NCBI RefSeq assembly: GCF_010731675.1
Contig: NZ_AP022584.1
Location: 3,410,001 to 3,474,000 of the forward strand
Reading direction: 5' to 3'
DNA: 64,000 nt
Source: Mycobacterium marseillense
GTDB taxonomy: Bacteria > Actinomycetota > Actinomycetes > Mycobacteriales > Mycobacteriaceae
The notes beneath the pieces are model-generated. The model made no database searches and was not told the DNA's origin. It worked only from the letters and a program-made list of their open reading frames with translations. Positions 54,151 through 61,484 of the stretch are shown here, piece after piece. A program made the position numbers and the translations under genes. How positions within the stretch are numbered: the first letter of the stretch is position 1; every line of letters starts with the position of its first letter.

Positions 54151-54498
54151 ATGAAACTGCTGCTAGCGCTGATCGGGGTATCGATGGGCATCGTTGCCGC
54201 GGCGCCGGCTCACGCCACGCCGGGCGAGGACGAGGCGCCCACCGATGACAACAATGGATCCTTCCTGTCCGACCTCCACACCGTAGGGATCAGCTTCAAG
54301 GATCCGGGCCAAGCCGTAGCCGCTGGAAAGTCCGTGTGCGGCATGATTTCTCGCGGCGTGTCCGGACTCCAACTCCTCACCGACATCCGGGACAACAACC
54401 CCGCCCTGACCACCAGCGGCGCCGCCCAATTCGCGACGATATCGGCGAAGGCGTACTGCCCGAGCCAACTCGAAGGCGGCAAGGGCAAAGGGGGCTGA
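54151..54498 (+). CDS. Secreted DUF732 protein
   Basis: 115 residues, ATG after AAGGAGG. Signal peptide (about 1-22, cleavage after AHA), then the DUF732 pattern: FLSDLHTVGISFKDPGQAVA, AAGKSVCGMISRG and AYCPSQ, the two Cys probably forming a disulfide. The family is common and secreted in mycobacteria, with no assigned function. It lies 34 bp after the PPE pair and is probably cotranscribed with it. Confidence 0.85.
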   Translation: MKLLLALIGVSMGIVAAAPAHATPGEDEAPTDDNNGSFLSDLHTVGISFKDPGQAVAAGKSVCGMISRGVSGLQLLTDIRDNNPALTTSGAAQFATISAKAYCPSQLEGGKGKGG

Positions 54499-54522
54499 GC
54501 GCCGCCTGGCAGCTGCCCGCGA

Positions 54523-55677
54523 CTACTTCTGGTACGACAGCGCCCCCGTGCCCGCGAGCTTGCCGCCCTCGACGATCAGGTACTCCGGACGGATCGGCGT
54601 GCCGGCGAACCAGCTTTCCAGGATCTCCCGGGTGCCGGCCGCGTAACGGGCCTGGGCCGACAGCGTGGTGCCCGAAACATGCGGCGTCATCGCGTTGTTC
54701 GGCATAGTCCGCCACGGATGGTCGGCCGGTGGGGGCTGCGGGTACCACACGTCGCCGGCGTAGCCACCGAGTTGCCCGCTGCGCAGCGCGTCGGCGATCG
54801 CTTCCGGGACCGTCTCCTCGGCGCGGGCGGTGTTGACGATGTAGGAGCCGCGCCGCATCGTCGAGATCAGCTTCTCGTCGAACATCCCACGGGTGTCCGC
54901 GTACAGGGGCGAGTGGACCGAGACCACGTCGACCGCCTGCACCAGTTCCTCCACGGTCGGATGAAACGTCACGTTCAGTTCCTTCTCGACCTCGGGGGAC
55001 AGCCGGCGGGTGTCGGTGTAGTGCAGGTTGACGTCGAACGGCGCCAGTCGGCGCAGCACCGCGCGACCGATCCGTCCGGCGGCGATCACGCCCACGTCCA
55101 TGCCCTCGAGGTCGTAGGCGCGCTCGACGCAATCGGCGATGTTCCAGCCGCCTTCGGTGGCCCACCGATGGGACGGGACGAAATTGCGTACCAGCGCGAG
55201 GATCTGCATCACCGCGTGCTCGGCGACGCTGATGCTGTTGCTGTAGGTCACCTCGGCCACGGTGATGCCGCGCTCCTTGGCCGCATCCAGATCCACGTGG
55301 TCCGAGCCGATGCCCGCGGTCAGGGCCAGCTTGAGCTTGGGCGCTTTGGCGATGCGCTCCTTGGTCAGGTAGGCGGGCCAAAACGGTTGCGAGATCACGA
55401 TTTCGGCGTCGGGCAACGCGCGCTCGAACTCCGAGTCGGGTCCGTCCTTGTCCGACGTCACCACCAGTTCGTGCCCGGCGTCTTCGAAAAACTTGCGCAG
55501 CCCCAGGGCACCCGACACGCAGCCGAGCAGCTCACCGGGGGTGAAGTCGATCGTCGACGGGGTCGGCACCGTGCTGCCGTCGGGATACCCGTGAATCGTC
55601 GGGATGCTGTCCCGCGCGTAGGCCGGGGGGTATCCGTCGACGGGGTCGGGATAGAGCACCATCACACACTTGGCCAC
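54523..55677 (-). CDS. fdh: NAD-dependent formate dehydrogenase
   Basis: 384 residues, D-2-hydroxyacid-dehydrogenase fold. Nearly every family motif of the Pseudomonas sp. 101 enzyme is visible: GIGSDHVDLDAA, AEVTYSNSISVAEHAVM (Asn for formate), GVIAAGRIGRAVLRRLAPFD (NAD loop), YIVNTARAE (catalytic Arg), GYAGDVWYPQPPP (Gln), and TPHVSGTTLSAQARYAAGTR (catalytic His). It oxidises formate to CO2 and yields NADH in the cytoplasm. GTG start after AAAGGAG. A LysR gene lies 110 bp upstream on the same strand, and two inverted repeats separate them. It belongs to the island absent from M. tuberculosis at this point. Confidence 0.95.
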   Translation of the reverse strand: MAKCVMVLYPDPVDGYPPAYARDSIPTIHGYPDGSTVPTPSTIDFTPGELLGCVSGALGLRKFFEDAGHELVVTSDKDGPDSEFERALPDAEIVISQPFWPAYLTKERIAKAPKLKLALTAGIGSDHVDLDAAKERGITVAEVTYSNSISVAEHAVMQILALVRNFVPSHRWATEGGWNIADCVERAYDLEGMDVGVIAAGRIGRAVLRRLAPFDVNLHYTDTRRLSPEVEKELNVTFHPTVEELVQAVDVVSVHSPLYADTRGMFDEKLISTMRRGSYIVNTARAEETVPEAIADALRSGQLGGYAGDVWYPQPPPADHPWRTMPNNAMTPHVSGTTLSAQARYAAGTREILESWFAGTPIRPEYLIVEGGKLAGTGALSYQK

Positions 55678-55690
55678 TGAATTCTCCTTT

Positions 55691-55710
55691 GACTGGCGAT
55701 CAACCCAGTC
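55691..55710. promoter_or_regulatory. Inverted repeat at the formate dehydrogenase ribosome site
   Basis: GACTGG (55691-55696) and CCAGTC (55705-55710) are perfect arms with an 8-bp spacer, just upstream of AAAGGAG and about 14-33 bp from the GTG. It could bind protein or form an mRNA hairpin near the start. Confidence 0.45.
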
Positions 55711-55755
55711 TCACGGCGCGGCCGCTGGGCTGTCCAAGACGAGATTCCGACCGGC

Positions 55756-55774
55756 TGATAGGCCACGCCGATCA
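55756..55774. promoter_or_regulatory. LysR-type binding site candidate upstream of fdh
   Basis: TGATAGG (55756-55762) and CCGATCA (55768-55774) form an inverted repeat with one mismatch around 5 bp; with its ends TGAT and ATCA it has the T-N11-A core common to LysR sites. It lies 79-97 bp before the fdh start. Confidence 0.5.
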
Positions 55775-55787
55775 ATGGAGGCGGCGG

Positions 55788-56699
55788 CTAGGACTGCTCG
55801 CTGAGGGTGGCGCCGATGCGGGCCTCGCGCGCGGTCCGTCGCAACGCCCGGGCCAGCAACGAGCCCGGCTCGGCCCGGTTGGTGACCAGCGCGATCAGCG
55901 CGGTGACCGAGGGCCGTCGCAGCCGCAGCACGCTCGCCCCGGCAGGGACCCCCAGGGTGTGGATCCACGGTTGCGGCACGATGCTCGCCCACCGCCCGGT
56001 GCGCACGTGCGCGAATAGCGCTGCCACGGAATCGGTTTCCAGCTGCGGTGTCACGTGCAGATCGTGGGTGGCCAACGCGTCGTCGATGACCCGCCGCCCG
56101 CGCATGCCCTGGACCAGCAGGCACAGCGGCAGCTGCACCGCGTCCGCCCACGCGATGGTGTCCGTCTCGCCGCCCAGCAACTCGGCGGCGGCGATGAGCA
56201 CCGGCTGTTCGTGGTAGAGCGGGGTGACCAGCAGGTCGGCGGTGTCCTGTTGGTCCGGATAGAGGATGCCGGCGTCCAATTCGAACTTGCGGACGCGTTC
56301 GACGATGCCGGCCGAACGCAGATTGACCTCGAGTCGGACCCGCACCAGGGGATGCGCGGCGCAGAACGGATCCGTAAGCAACGCAACGGTGGTCGAGGCC
56401 GCCGGGACCACCCCGAGCCGCAGCTCTCCGGTCAGCCCGGCCTGCAGCGCGGTGACCTCCCGTTTGAGCGCGTCGCGGTCGGCGAGGATGCGCCGCGCCC
56501 ACGGCACCAGGCGCTCGCCTTCGGGGGTGAGGCCCTCGAAGCGCTGCCCCCGCCGCACCAGCGGGACGTTGAGTTCGGATTCCAGCTTGCGGATGGCCTC
56601 CGACAGTGCGGGCTGCGACACGTAGCACGCCCGTGCGGCGCGCGCGAAGTGGCGCTCGGAGGCGAGCGCGACGAAGTACTCCAGCTGACGAAACAGCAT
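55788..56699 (-). CDS. LysR-family regulator beside formate dehydrogenase
   Basis: 303 residues. HTH in the first 60 residues: LEYFVALASERHFARAARAC, VSQPALSEAIRKLESEL and VRRGQRFEGLTPEGE. The effector domain (about 90-290) begins GELRLGVVPAAST. Upstream of and in line with fdh, so it probably activates it, with formate or a C1 metabolite as possible co-inducer. Unlike the common divergent LysR layout, both genes face the same way, so fdh must use its own promoter in the 110-bp gap. Confidence 0.88.
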   Translation of the reverse strand: MLFRQLEYFVALASERHFARAARACYVSQPALSEAIRKLESELNVPLVRRGQRFEGLTPEGERLVPWARRILADRDALKREVTALQAGLTGELRLGVVPAASTTVALLTDPFCAAHPLVRVRLEVNLRSAGIVERVRKFELDAGILYPDQQDTADLLVTPLYHEQPVLIAAAELLGGETDTIAWADAVQLPLCLLVQGMRGRRVIDDALATHDLHVTPQLETDSVAALFAHVRTGRWASIVPQPWIHTLGVPAGASVLRLRRPSVTALIALVTNRAEPGSLLARALRRTAREARIGATLSEQS

Positions 56700-56788
56700 G
56701 CGCCCATTCGACCACGCGAGCGGTTACTCGTCGCAGTCGCGGGGGAACCCTCGCAACGAACCACAAACGCAAGCCAAGGAGGCGCACG

Positions 56789-57001
56789 GTGGCGAAACAG
56801 TTCGAGGTCGGGGACCACGTCAGATGGAATTCGGAAGCCGGTCACGTCAGCGGCGTCATCGTCAAGAAGCACACCCGTGACACGGAGTACAAAGGCCACA
56901 AACGGCATTGCACGAAGGACGACCCGCAATACGAGATCAAAAGCGACAAAACCGACCACATCGCGATGCATAAGGGCGACGCCCTGGAGAAGACCGACTA
57001 G
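56789..57001 (+). CDS. DUF2945 (hypervirulence-associated TUDOR-like) protein
   Basis: 70 residues, GTG after AAGGAGG. MAKQFEVGDHVRWNSEAGHV and GVIVKKHTRDTEYKGHKRH show the small SH3/TUDOR-like barrel of this family; the remainder, DDPQYEIKSDKTDHIAMHKG, matches the family C-terminus. Function unknown; such genes are common near stress functions. It is 15 bp upstream of the DUF488 gene. Confidence 0.85.
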   Translation: MAKQFEVGDHVRWNSEAGHVSGVIVKKHTRDTEYKGHKRHCTKDDPQYEIKSDKTDHIAMHKGDALEKTD

Positions 57002-57016
57002 GACGGCCACCACACC

Positions 57017-57586
57017 ATGAGCGACGGCGGCGAGATCTGGACCATCGGGCACTGGACGTGCCCGGTGCCGACCTTCCTGGAACCCCTGGATAGCGTCGGC
57101 ATCACCCTGCTCGTCGACGTGCGCGCCCAGCCCGGCTCGCGGCGCAACCCTCAGTTCGGCAGCGCGGAGATGTCGCGCTGGCTCAACGAGGCCGGCATCG
57201 GCTACCGCCACCTTCCCGAGCTCGGGGGACGCCGCCGCCAACAAAGCGTCGATCCCACCATCAACGCGGGCTGGCAGAACGCGAGCTTCAAGAACTACGC
57301 CGACTACACCCTCACCGACGAATACCAGCGCGGCCTCGCCGAATTGATCGCCCTCGCCCGCTCCCACCGGGTGGCGATCATGTGCGGTGAGCCTGTGCCG
57401 TGGCGGTGCCATCGACAGTTGATCGCGAACAGCCTTGTCGCCCAGGGCTGGACGGTATGGCACCTCATCAGCGGATCCGCCCCGCGCGAGCACCGGCTCG
57501 GGCAGTGGGGCGCCACACCGGTCGTCGACGAGGGCAAGCGCGTGACCTATCCGGCGGAGGCCGGCAGCGCCCCAACGGCGGTCTGA
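57017..57586 (+). CDS. DUF488 protein
   Basis: 189 residues. EIWTIGHWTCPVPTFLEPLD, LLVDVRAQPGSRRNPQF and IMCGEPVPWRCHRQLIANSL (the Cys and CHR motif, about 125) identify DUF488, whose biochemical role is unsettled. Co-directional with and 15 bp from the DUF2945 gene. Complete; start ATG, with only a weak ribosome site. Confidence 0.85.
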   Translation: MSDGGEIWTIGHWTCPVPTFLEPLDSVGITLLVDVRAQPGSRRNPQFGSAEMSRWLNEAGIGYRHLPELGGRRRQQSVDPTINAGWQNASFKNYADYTLTDEYQRGLAELIALARSHRVAIMCGEPVPWRCHRQLIANSLVAQGWTVWHLISGSAPREHRLGQWGATPVVDEGKRVTYPAEAGSAPTAV

Positions 57587-57619
57587 CGCAGCGGGTTTGG
57601 TGCGTCGTAGCGCCGTGAG

Positions 57620-58324
57620 CTAATCAGCGTCGGGTGCGACGACTACGCAGCAGCGGCCCGGGGTCGGCTGCAGCCGGGCATGCAGGCATTGCGGGGTCAT
57701 CGCGTCGACCATCCCGTTGATCAGCGCGTGGTTCATGCCGCAGGCCAATTCGGTCTGTTCCTGAGCCAGCGCGTGGAAGGGACAGTTGACCAGGTACACG
57801 CCGTCGTCGCCCTGCCGCGGTTCGTAGCCATGCTCCTGCAACACCCGTGCCACCAGCCTGAGGGCCGCCCGCGCGTCGGACAGCGGCCGGCGCGCGGCAC
57901 TGAGCGCGGTAGCGGCGATGCTGCGGCCGTAGTCGTGGGCGATGCGGTGCAACGCCTCTACCACGGGCGCGCCGTCTTGCTGGGATTGGACGATGGCGTG
58001 GGCCATCAGCCGCCCGGCCAACTCGTATTGGCGTTGCGGCAAACTGACCGCGATGTCGCGACGGACCCGCCGATACAGTTTCGAGGTGCGTCCCGCTCCC
58101 GGGCCGGACCGGCCCGTCAACCGGGCGTAATCGCATTCCAGTAGGCCCTCGGCGGTCAGCCGGTCCAGGTGAAACTTGGCCTGGTGCCGAGCGATTCCCA
58201 CCTCTTCGGCAGCCTGGTCACGGCTCACCGGTCCCGGTTGCGAACACACGAACCGGTACAGCTCGTAGCGCACCGGGTCGGCGAGGGCGCCGATCCCGGC
58301 GGCGTCGCGTCGCAGTTGGTCCAT
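57620..58324 (-). CDS. ArsR/SufR-like winged-helix regulator with a C-terminal Cys cluster
   Basis: 234 residues from ATG 58324 (MDQLRRDAAGIGALADPVRY). The winged helix (about 12-70) contains VSRDQAAEEVGIARHQAKFH and LDRLTAEGLLECDY. The C-terminal half ends with Cys181 (NCPFHALAQ), Cys195 (ELACGMNH), Cys213 and Cys225/226, like the cluster-binding part of SufR-type repressors. It could sense Fe-S status, redox or metals. It is divergent from the holin-like gene across a short A/T-rich gap (about 58360-58410). Possible target: itself and that neighbour. Confidence 0.78.
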   Translation of the reverse strand: MDQLRRDAAGIGALADPVRYELYRFVCSQPGPVSRDQAAEEVGIARHQAKFHLDRLTAEGLLECDYARLTGRSGPGAGRTSKLYRRVRRDIAVSLPQRQYELAGRLMAHAIVQSQQDGAPVVEALHRIAHDYGRSIAATALSAARRPLSDARAALRLVARVLQEHGYEPRQGDDGVYLVNCPFHALAQEQTELACGMNHALINGMVDAMTPQCLHARLQPTPGRCCVVVAPDAD

Positions 58325-58490
58325 CACGCCTACTTCTCGATCACAGAGCCTTGACGTTACCGCCATTGATTTCTAAAGTTTAGTTAATTATCCGTTAGCT
58401 TTCAGGAGCAGTCGTGATCACCTTCCCGAACGGCGCCGCCCTCAGTGAACGGTTCGACGATCAGGCTACGCGCGCGCATTGCCGACCGCG

Positions 58491-58922
58491 ATGCGCTGGC
58501 GCCGGAGTAAAGCCGTCGGCGTCGTGAAGCACTTTGTGCTGCGTACCGCCGCGCGATCGGCCACCTGGACCATCGGATTGGCGTTGGCGGCCAAGATTGT
58601 TCCCCACGTTGCGTTGTCGGTGTCCGGCCTCATCGTCGCCGCGGTGTTTTTCTCGATCACGCAAACCACTTTGTCGCTGAAGATCTTGAAGTTGCCTTAC
58701 GGCTACGCGTCACTCCTGCTGGGTTCCACCGGCCTGATCCTGACGCTTGTCGCGATGGGCCTTGCTTCCCTGTCGACGCACGGGCTCAGCATCTATGGCG
58801 CCGCGTCCTGGCTCGCCGCGACGGTCATGGTGTGGCTGGTGACGACGATCGGCGCGATTCTGCTCTTCGACGTCTACCTCCCGCGGTATCCAGCGCAAGC
58901 GCGGGTCATCCACCGCTACTAG
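58491..58922 (+). CDS. Phage-holin-4-type small membrane protein
   Basis: 143 residues from ATG 58491 (a TTG at 58479 is also in frame; neither has a good ribosome site). Four TM helices separated by motifs seen in the holin-4_2 family: VSGLIVAAVFFSITQTTLSL, LPYGYASLLLGSTGLILTLV and GLSIYGAASWLAATVMVW. In mycobacteria such proteins are chromosomal and not linked to lysis. It is followed 24 bp later by the UsfY-like gene. Confidence 0.75.
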   Translation: MRWRRSKAVGVVKHFVLRTAARSATWTIGLALAAKIVPHVALSVSGLIVAAVFFSITQTTLSLKILKLPYGYASLLLGSTGLILTLVAMGLASLSTHGLSIYGAASWLAATVMVWLVTTIGAILLFDVYLPRYPAQARVIHRY

Positions 58923-58946
58923 GGAATTGACTCACGAAAGGGAGAA

Positions 58947-59252
58947 ATGGGCGACACACACCACGACCCGACCGATCGGCACCGGACAGCGCAGCCGCGC
59001 GCCGGCCTCACCATGAAAGACAATTTCTTTTGGCCCGGGTTCATTCTCCTGGGCGTCGCCCTGTCCGGCATCATTGCCACCGTCGCGGTCGCCGCCTATC
59101 AACATTACGAGTGGCTCACCACGTTGGCGCTCATCGCGTTGCTTGCCACCGCGGCGGCGATCCTGTGGTTCGTCGTGGAACTTCGCCGGGTCACCCTTTT
59201 AGAACAGCAGCTCAGGCTACTCGGCGCTTCCGACCACCAGGCGGGGCCGTAG
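58947..59252 (+). CDS. UsfY-like membrane protein
   Basis: 101 residues. The N-terminus MGDTHHDPTDRHRTAQPRAG resembles UsfY, encoded upstream of rsbW-sigF in M. tuberculosis. Two TM helices follow (about 30-52 and 58-78) and then a charged tail. It is a paralogue away from any sigF locus, probably stress-related. ATG after AAAGGGAG. Its 3' end overlaps the convergent DUF309 gene by 36 bp. Confidence 0.75.
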   Translation: MGDTHHDPTDRHRTAQPRAGLTMKDNFFWPGFILLGVALSGIIATVAVAAYQHYEWLTTLALIALLATAAAILWFVVELRRVTLLEQQLRLLGASDHQAGP

Positions 59253-59702
59253 CCGCGACGCGCTGATACCGGCCCCGCGGGCGAGGTCGTCGATCAGCAC
59301 ATCGGCGAAGTCCGCCAGTCCACGGGCGTCGATGGCGTGCGGCGCCGGCCGTTGCTGCTGCGCGAGGTGGGCGGAGGCACGGCGAAGCAGCGTCATCGCA
59401 CCCTTGAGGTTGCCCCGCTGGGCGTGGGTGAGCCCCACCGCGAGCTGCGTCAGGCCCTGCCACAGGGCCTGCTCGTCGGCCGGACCGTTCTTCCAGGCGG
59501 CCTCGAGCACCTCGTGCGCGTTGAAGGCGAGGCCTCGGTCCAGCAGATCCTGGGCATAGGCGAGCGTTTCGGCCGGCGTCAACGCCAGGTCGTCCGGAAT
59601 GCGGGGAACGCCTTCGCTGCCCGGCGGCAGTGGCCGGCCCAACGCGTCGCGGGGTCGGGCGCTGCGCGGCCGGCCCGATTCGTCGCGATCACGCCCGGTC
59701 AT
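59217..59702 (-). CDS. DUF309 protein
   Basis: 161 residues. After an Arg/Pro-rich arm (1-35), the family core AYAQDLLDRGLAFNAHEVLE, then AAWKNGPADEQALWQGLTQL and GLTHAQRGNLKGAMTLLRRA forms a helical domain with the conserved AHE motif. Function unknown. Overlap with the convergent UsfY-like gene is at stop codons only. Confidence 0.82.
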   Translation of the reverse strand: MTGRDRDESGRPRSARPRDALGRPLPPGSEGVPRIPDDLALTPAETLAYAQDLLDRGLAFNAHEVLEAAWKNGPADEQALWQGLTQLAVGLTHAQRGNLKGAMTLLRRASAHLAQQQRPAPHAIDARGLADFADVLIDDLARGAGISASRLRPRLVVGSAE

Positions 59703-59756
59703 CTCTCCATCATGACAAGCGACCCGCCCGGCACGCTCGCGGTATGGGTGGGCGGA

Positions 59757-61403
59757 TTACAGCGTTTCGTCCAGCTCGCCGAGCCGGTCGGTCAGCCGCA
59801 GGTTCTCCGAGTAGTCGACCGGACAGCTGATCAGCGAGACACCGTCGTCGTCGAGGGCGGCGCGCAGCGTCGGCAGCAGCTCCTCGGCATGAGAGATCCG
59901 ATATCCCTTGGCGCCGAAGCTTTCCGCGTACGTCACCACGTCCGGGTTGTTGAACTTCACGTAGTAGTGCGCCCCGAGTTCGAGATCCATCTTCCATTCG
60001 ATGAGGCCATACCCGCCGTCGTCCCAGATCAGCACCACCAGCGGTATCCGCTCGCGGACGGCCGTCTCGATCTCCTGCGAGTTCATCAAGAACGCGCCGT
60101 CGCCGACGACGGCCAGCACCTTGGACTCCGGCTGCGCCAGCTTGACGCCCAGCGCCCCCGGGAGGGCAAAGCTCATGGTGGACAGGCCGTTTGAGATCAG
60201 GCAGGTGTTCTTTTCATACGTCGGGTAGAGCCGGGCCATCCACATCTTGGTGGCGCCGGTGTCGACCAGGACGACGTCGCTGCGTCCCAGCGCCGCGCGG
60301 GTGTCGGCGACCACCCGGGCCGGCGCCAGCGGGTAGCGCGAATCCTGTTGTCCGCGGGCGAATTCCTCGGCGAGCAGCCCCGACCCAGGCACCTCGGCGG
60401 ACTGGCTGAAGCTGTGACCGGAGAGCGCGTCGGTGAGCGCGTTCAGCGAATCGCTGATGTCCCCGATGATCCCCACGTCGACCGAGTAGTGCGCGTCGAC
60501 CTCGGCGGGGAACCGGTGAATGTGGATGATCTTCTTGTCGGCCTGCGGGTTGATGCGGACAGGGTCGAATTCCTGCAACTCGTAGCCGACGGCGATGACG
60601 ACGTCGGCGTTGTCGAATCCGAAGTTGACGTAGTCGTGCCGCATGAAGCCCAGCGTGCCGATGCTGTTGCGGTGGTCGTCGGGCATGACGCCCTTGCCGT
60701 GGAAGGTGTTGGCCACCTGGATGTCGAACTCGTCGGAGAAGCGGACCAGGGCTTTGGTGGCGTCGGCGCGCGCGGCACCGTGCCCGGCCAGCACCACCGG
60801 TCGGCGCGCGCTGCGCAGGATTTCGACGGCGCGTTCCACCTGGCGGGGCGCCGGGGCGTCGGGACGGACGACGTTGCGCGGCAATGGCCCCAGGTCGTAG
60901 TCCTTCTCGTCGGCATCGATGTGCTCCGGCACCGCGAGATACACCGCGGCCGGGCGTTCGGACTCGGCCAGCTTGAACGCCTTGCGCACCATCTCGGGAA
61001 TGGCGCGCGGGGTCGGGATGCCGGCCGCCCATCGGGTGATCGGGGCGAACATCGACACCAGGTCGACGTATTGGTGTGACTCCTTGAACTCCCGGTCGTG
61101 GCCCACCTGCGCGGAGATGGCGACCAGCGGGGTGCTGTTGGTGGTGGCGTCGGCCACGCCGAGCTGCATGTTGATCGCGCCCGGCCCCAGGGTGGCCGAC
61201 ACCACCGCCGCCCGGCCGGTGACCCGCCCGTACATCTCGGCCATGAAGGACGCCGCCTGCTCGTGCCGGGTGAGCACGTAGCGGATGGGCGACGACGCCA
61301 GCGCCTGCACCAATCGGATGTTCTCCTCGCCGGGCACCCCGAACACGACGGAAACACCCTCGTTTTCCAGGCACTTGACGATCAGCTCAGCGGCTTTGCT
61401 CAT
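59757..61403 (-). CDS. Acetolactate-synthase-like ThDP enzyme; candidate 2-oxoglutarate decarboxylase
   Basis: 548 residues. N-terminal pyrimidine-binding domain MSKAAELIVKCLENEGVSVV, FGVPGEENIRLVQAL, RHEQAASFMAEMYGRVTG with the catalytic Glu (RHEQ, about 48), and HQYVDLVSMF. C-terminal ThDP motif VVGDGAFLMNSQEIETA (about 437-453) and a DYSENLRL tail. AlsS/IlvG-type proteins make acetolactate; close relatives in cyanobacteria decarboxylate 2-oxoglutarate to succinic semialdehyde and sit beside a gabD gene. Here gabD1 is divergent across 81 bp. Start ATG after GGGAGG. Confidence 0.82.
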   Translation of the reverse strand: MSKAAELIVKCLENEGVSVVFGVPGEENIRLVQALASSPIRYVLTRHEQAASFMAEMYGRVTGRAAVVSATLGPGAINMQLGVADATTNSTPLVAISAQVGHDREFKESHQYVDLVSMFAPITRWAAGIPTPRAIPEMVRKAFKLAESERPAAVYLAVPEHIDADEKDYDLGPLPRNVVRPDAPAPRQVERAVEILRSARRPVVLAGHGAARADATKALVRFSDEFDIQVANTFHGKGVMPDDHRNSIGTLGFMRHDYVNFGFDNADVVIAVGYELQEFDPVRINPQADKKIIHIHRFPAEVDAHYSVDVGIIGDISDSLNALTDALSGHSFSQSAEVPGSGLLAEEFARGQQDSRYPLAPARVVADTRAALGRSDVVLVDTGATKMWMARLYPTYEKNTCLISNGLSTMSFALPGALGVKLAQPESKVLAVVGDGAFLMNSQEIETAVRERIPLVVLIWDDGGYGLIEWKMDLELGAHYYVKFNNPDVVTYAESFGAKGYRISHAEELLPTLRAALDDDGVSLISCPVDYSENLRLTDRLGELDETL

Positions 61404-61484
61404 CCGACACCTCCCTTAGGGGAACGATAGTGGCAGGCTGGGGGTTGGACTTTTCAGCTACTCATCCGATGAAGGAGGGCCAAC
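61404..61484. promoter_or_regulatory. 81-bp divergent region of the ThDP enzyme gene and gabD1
   Basis: Contains both ribosome-binding sites (GGGAGG for the ThDP gene; AAGGAGG for gabD1) and must hold two promoters in about 55 bp. No clear inverted repeat is seen. Close back-to-back starts suggest co-expression. Confidence 0.5.
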
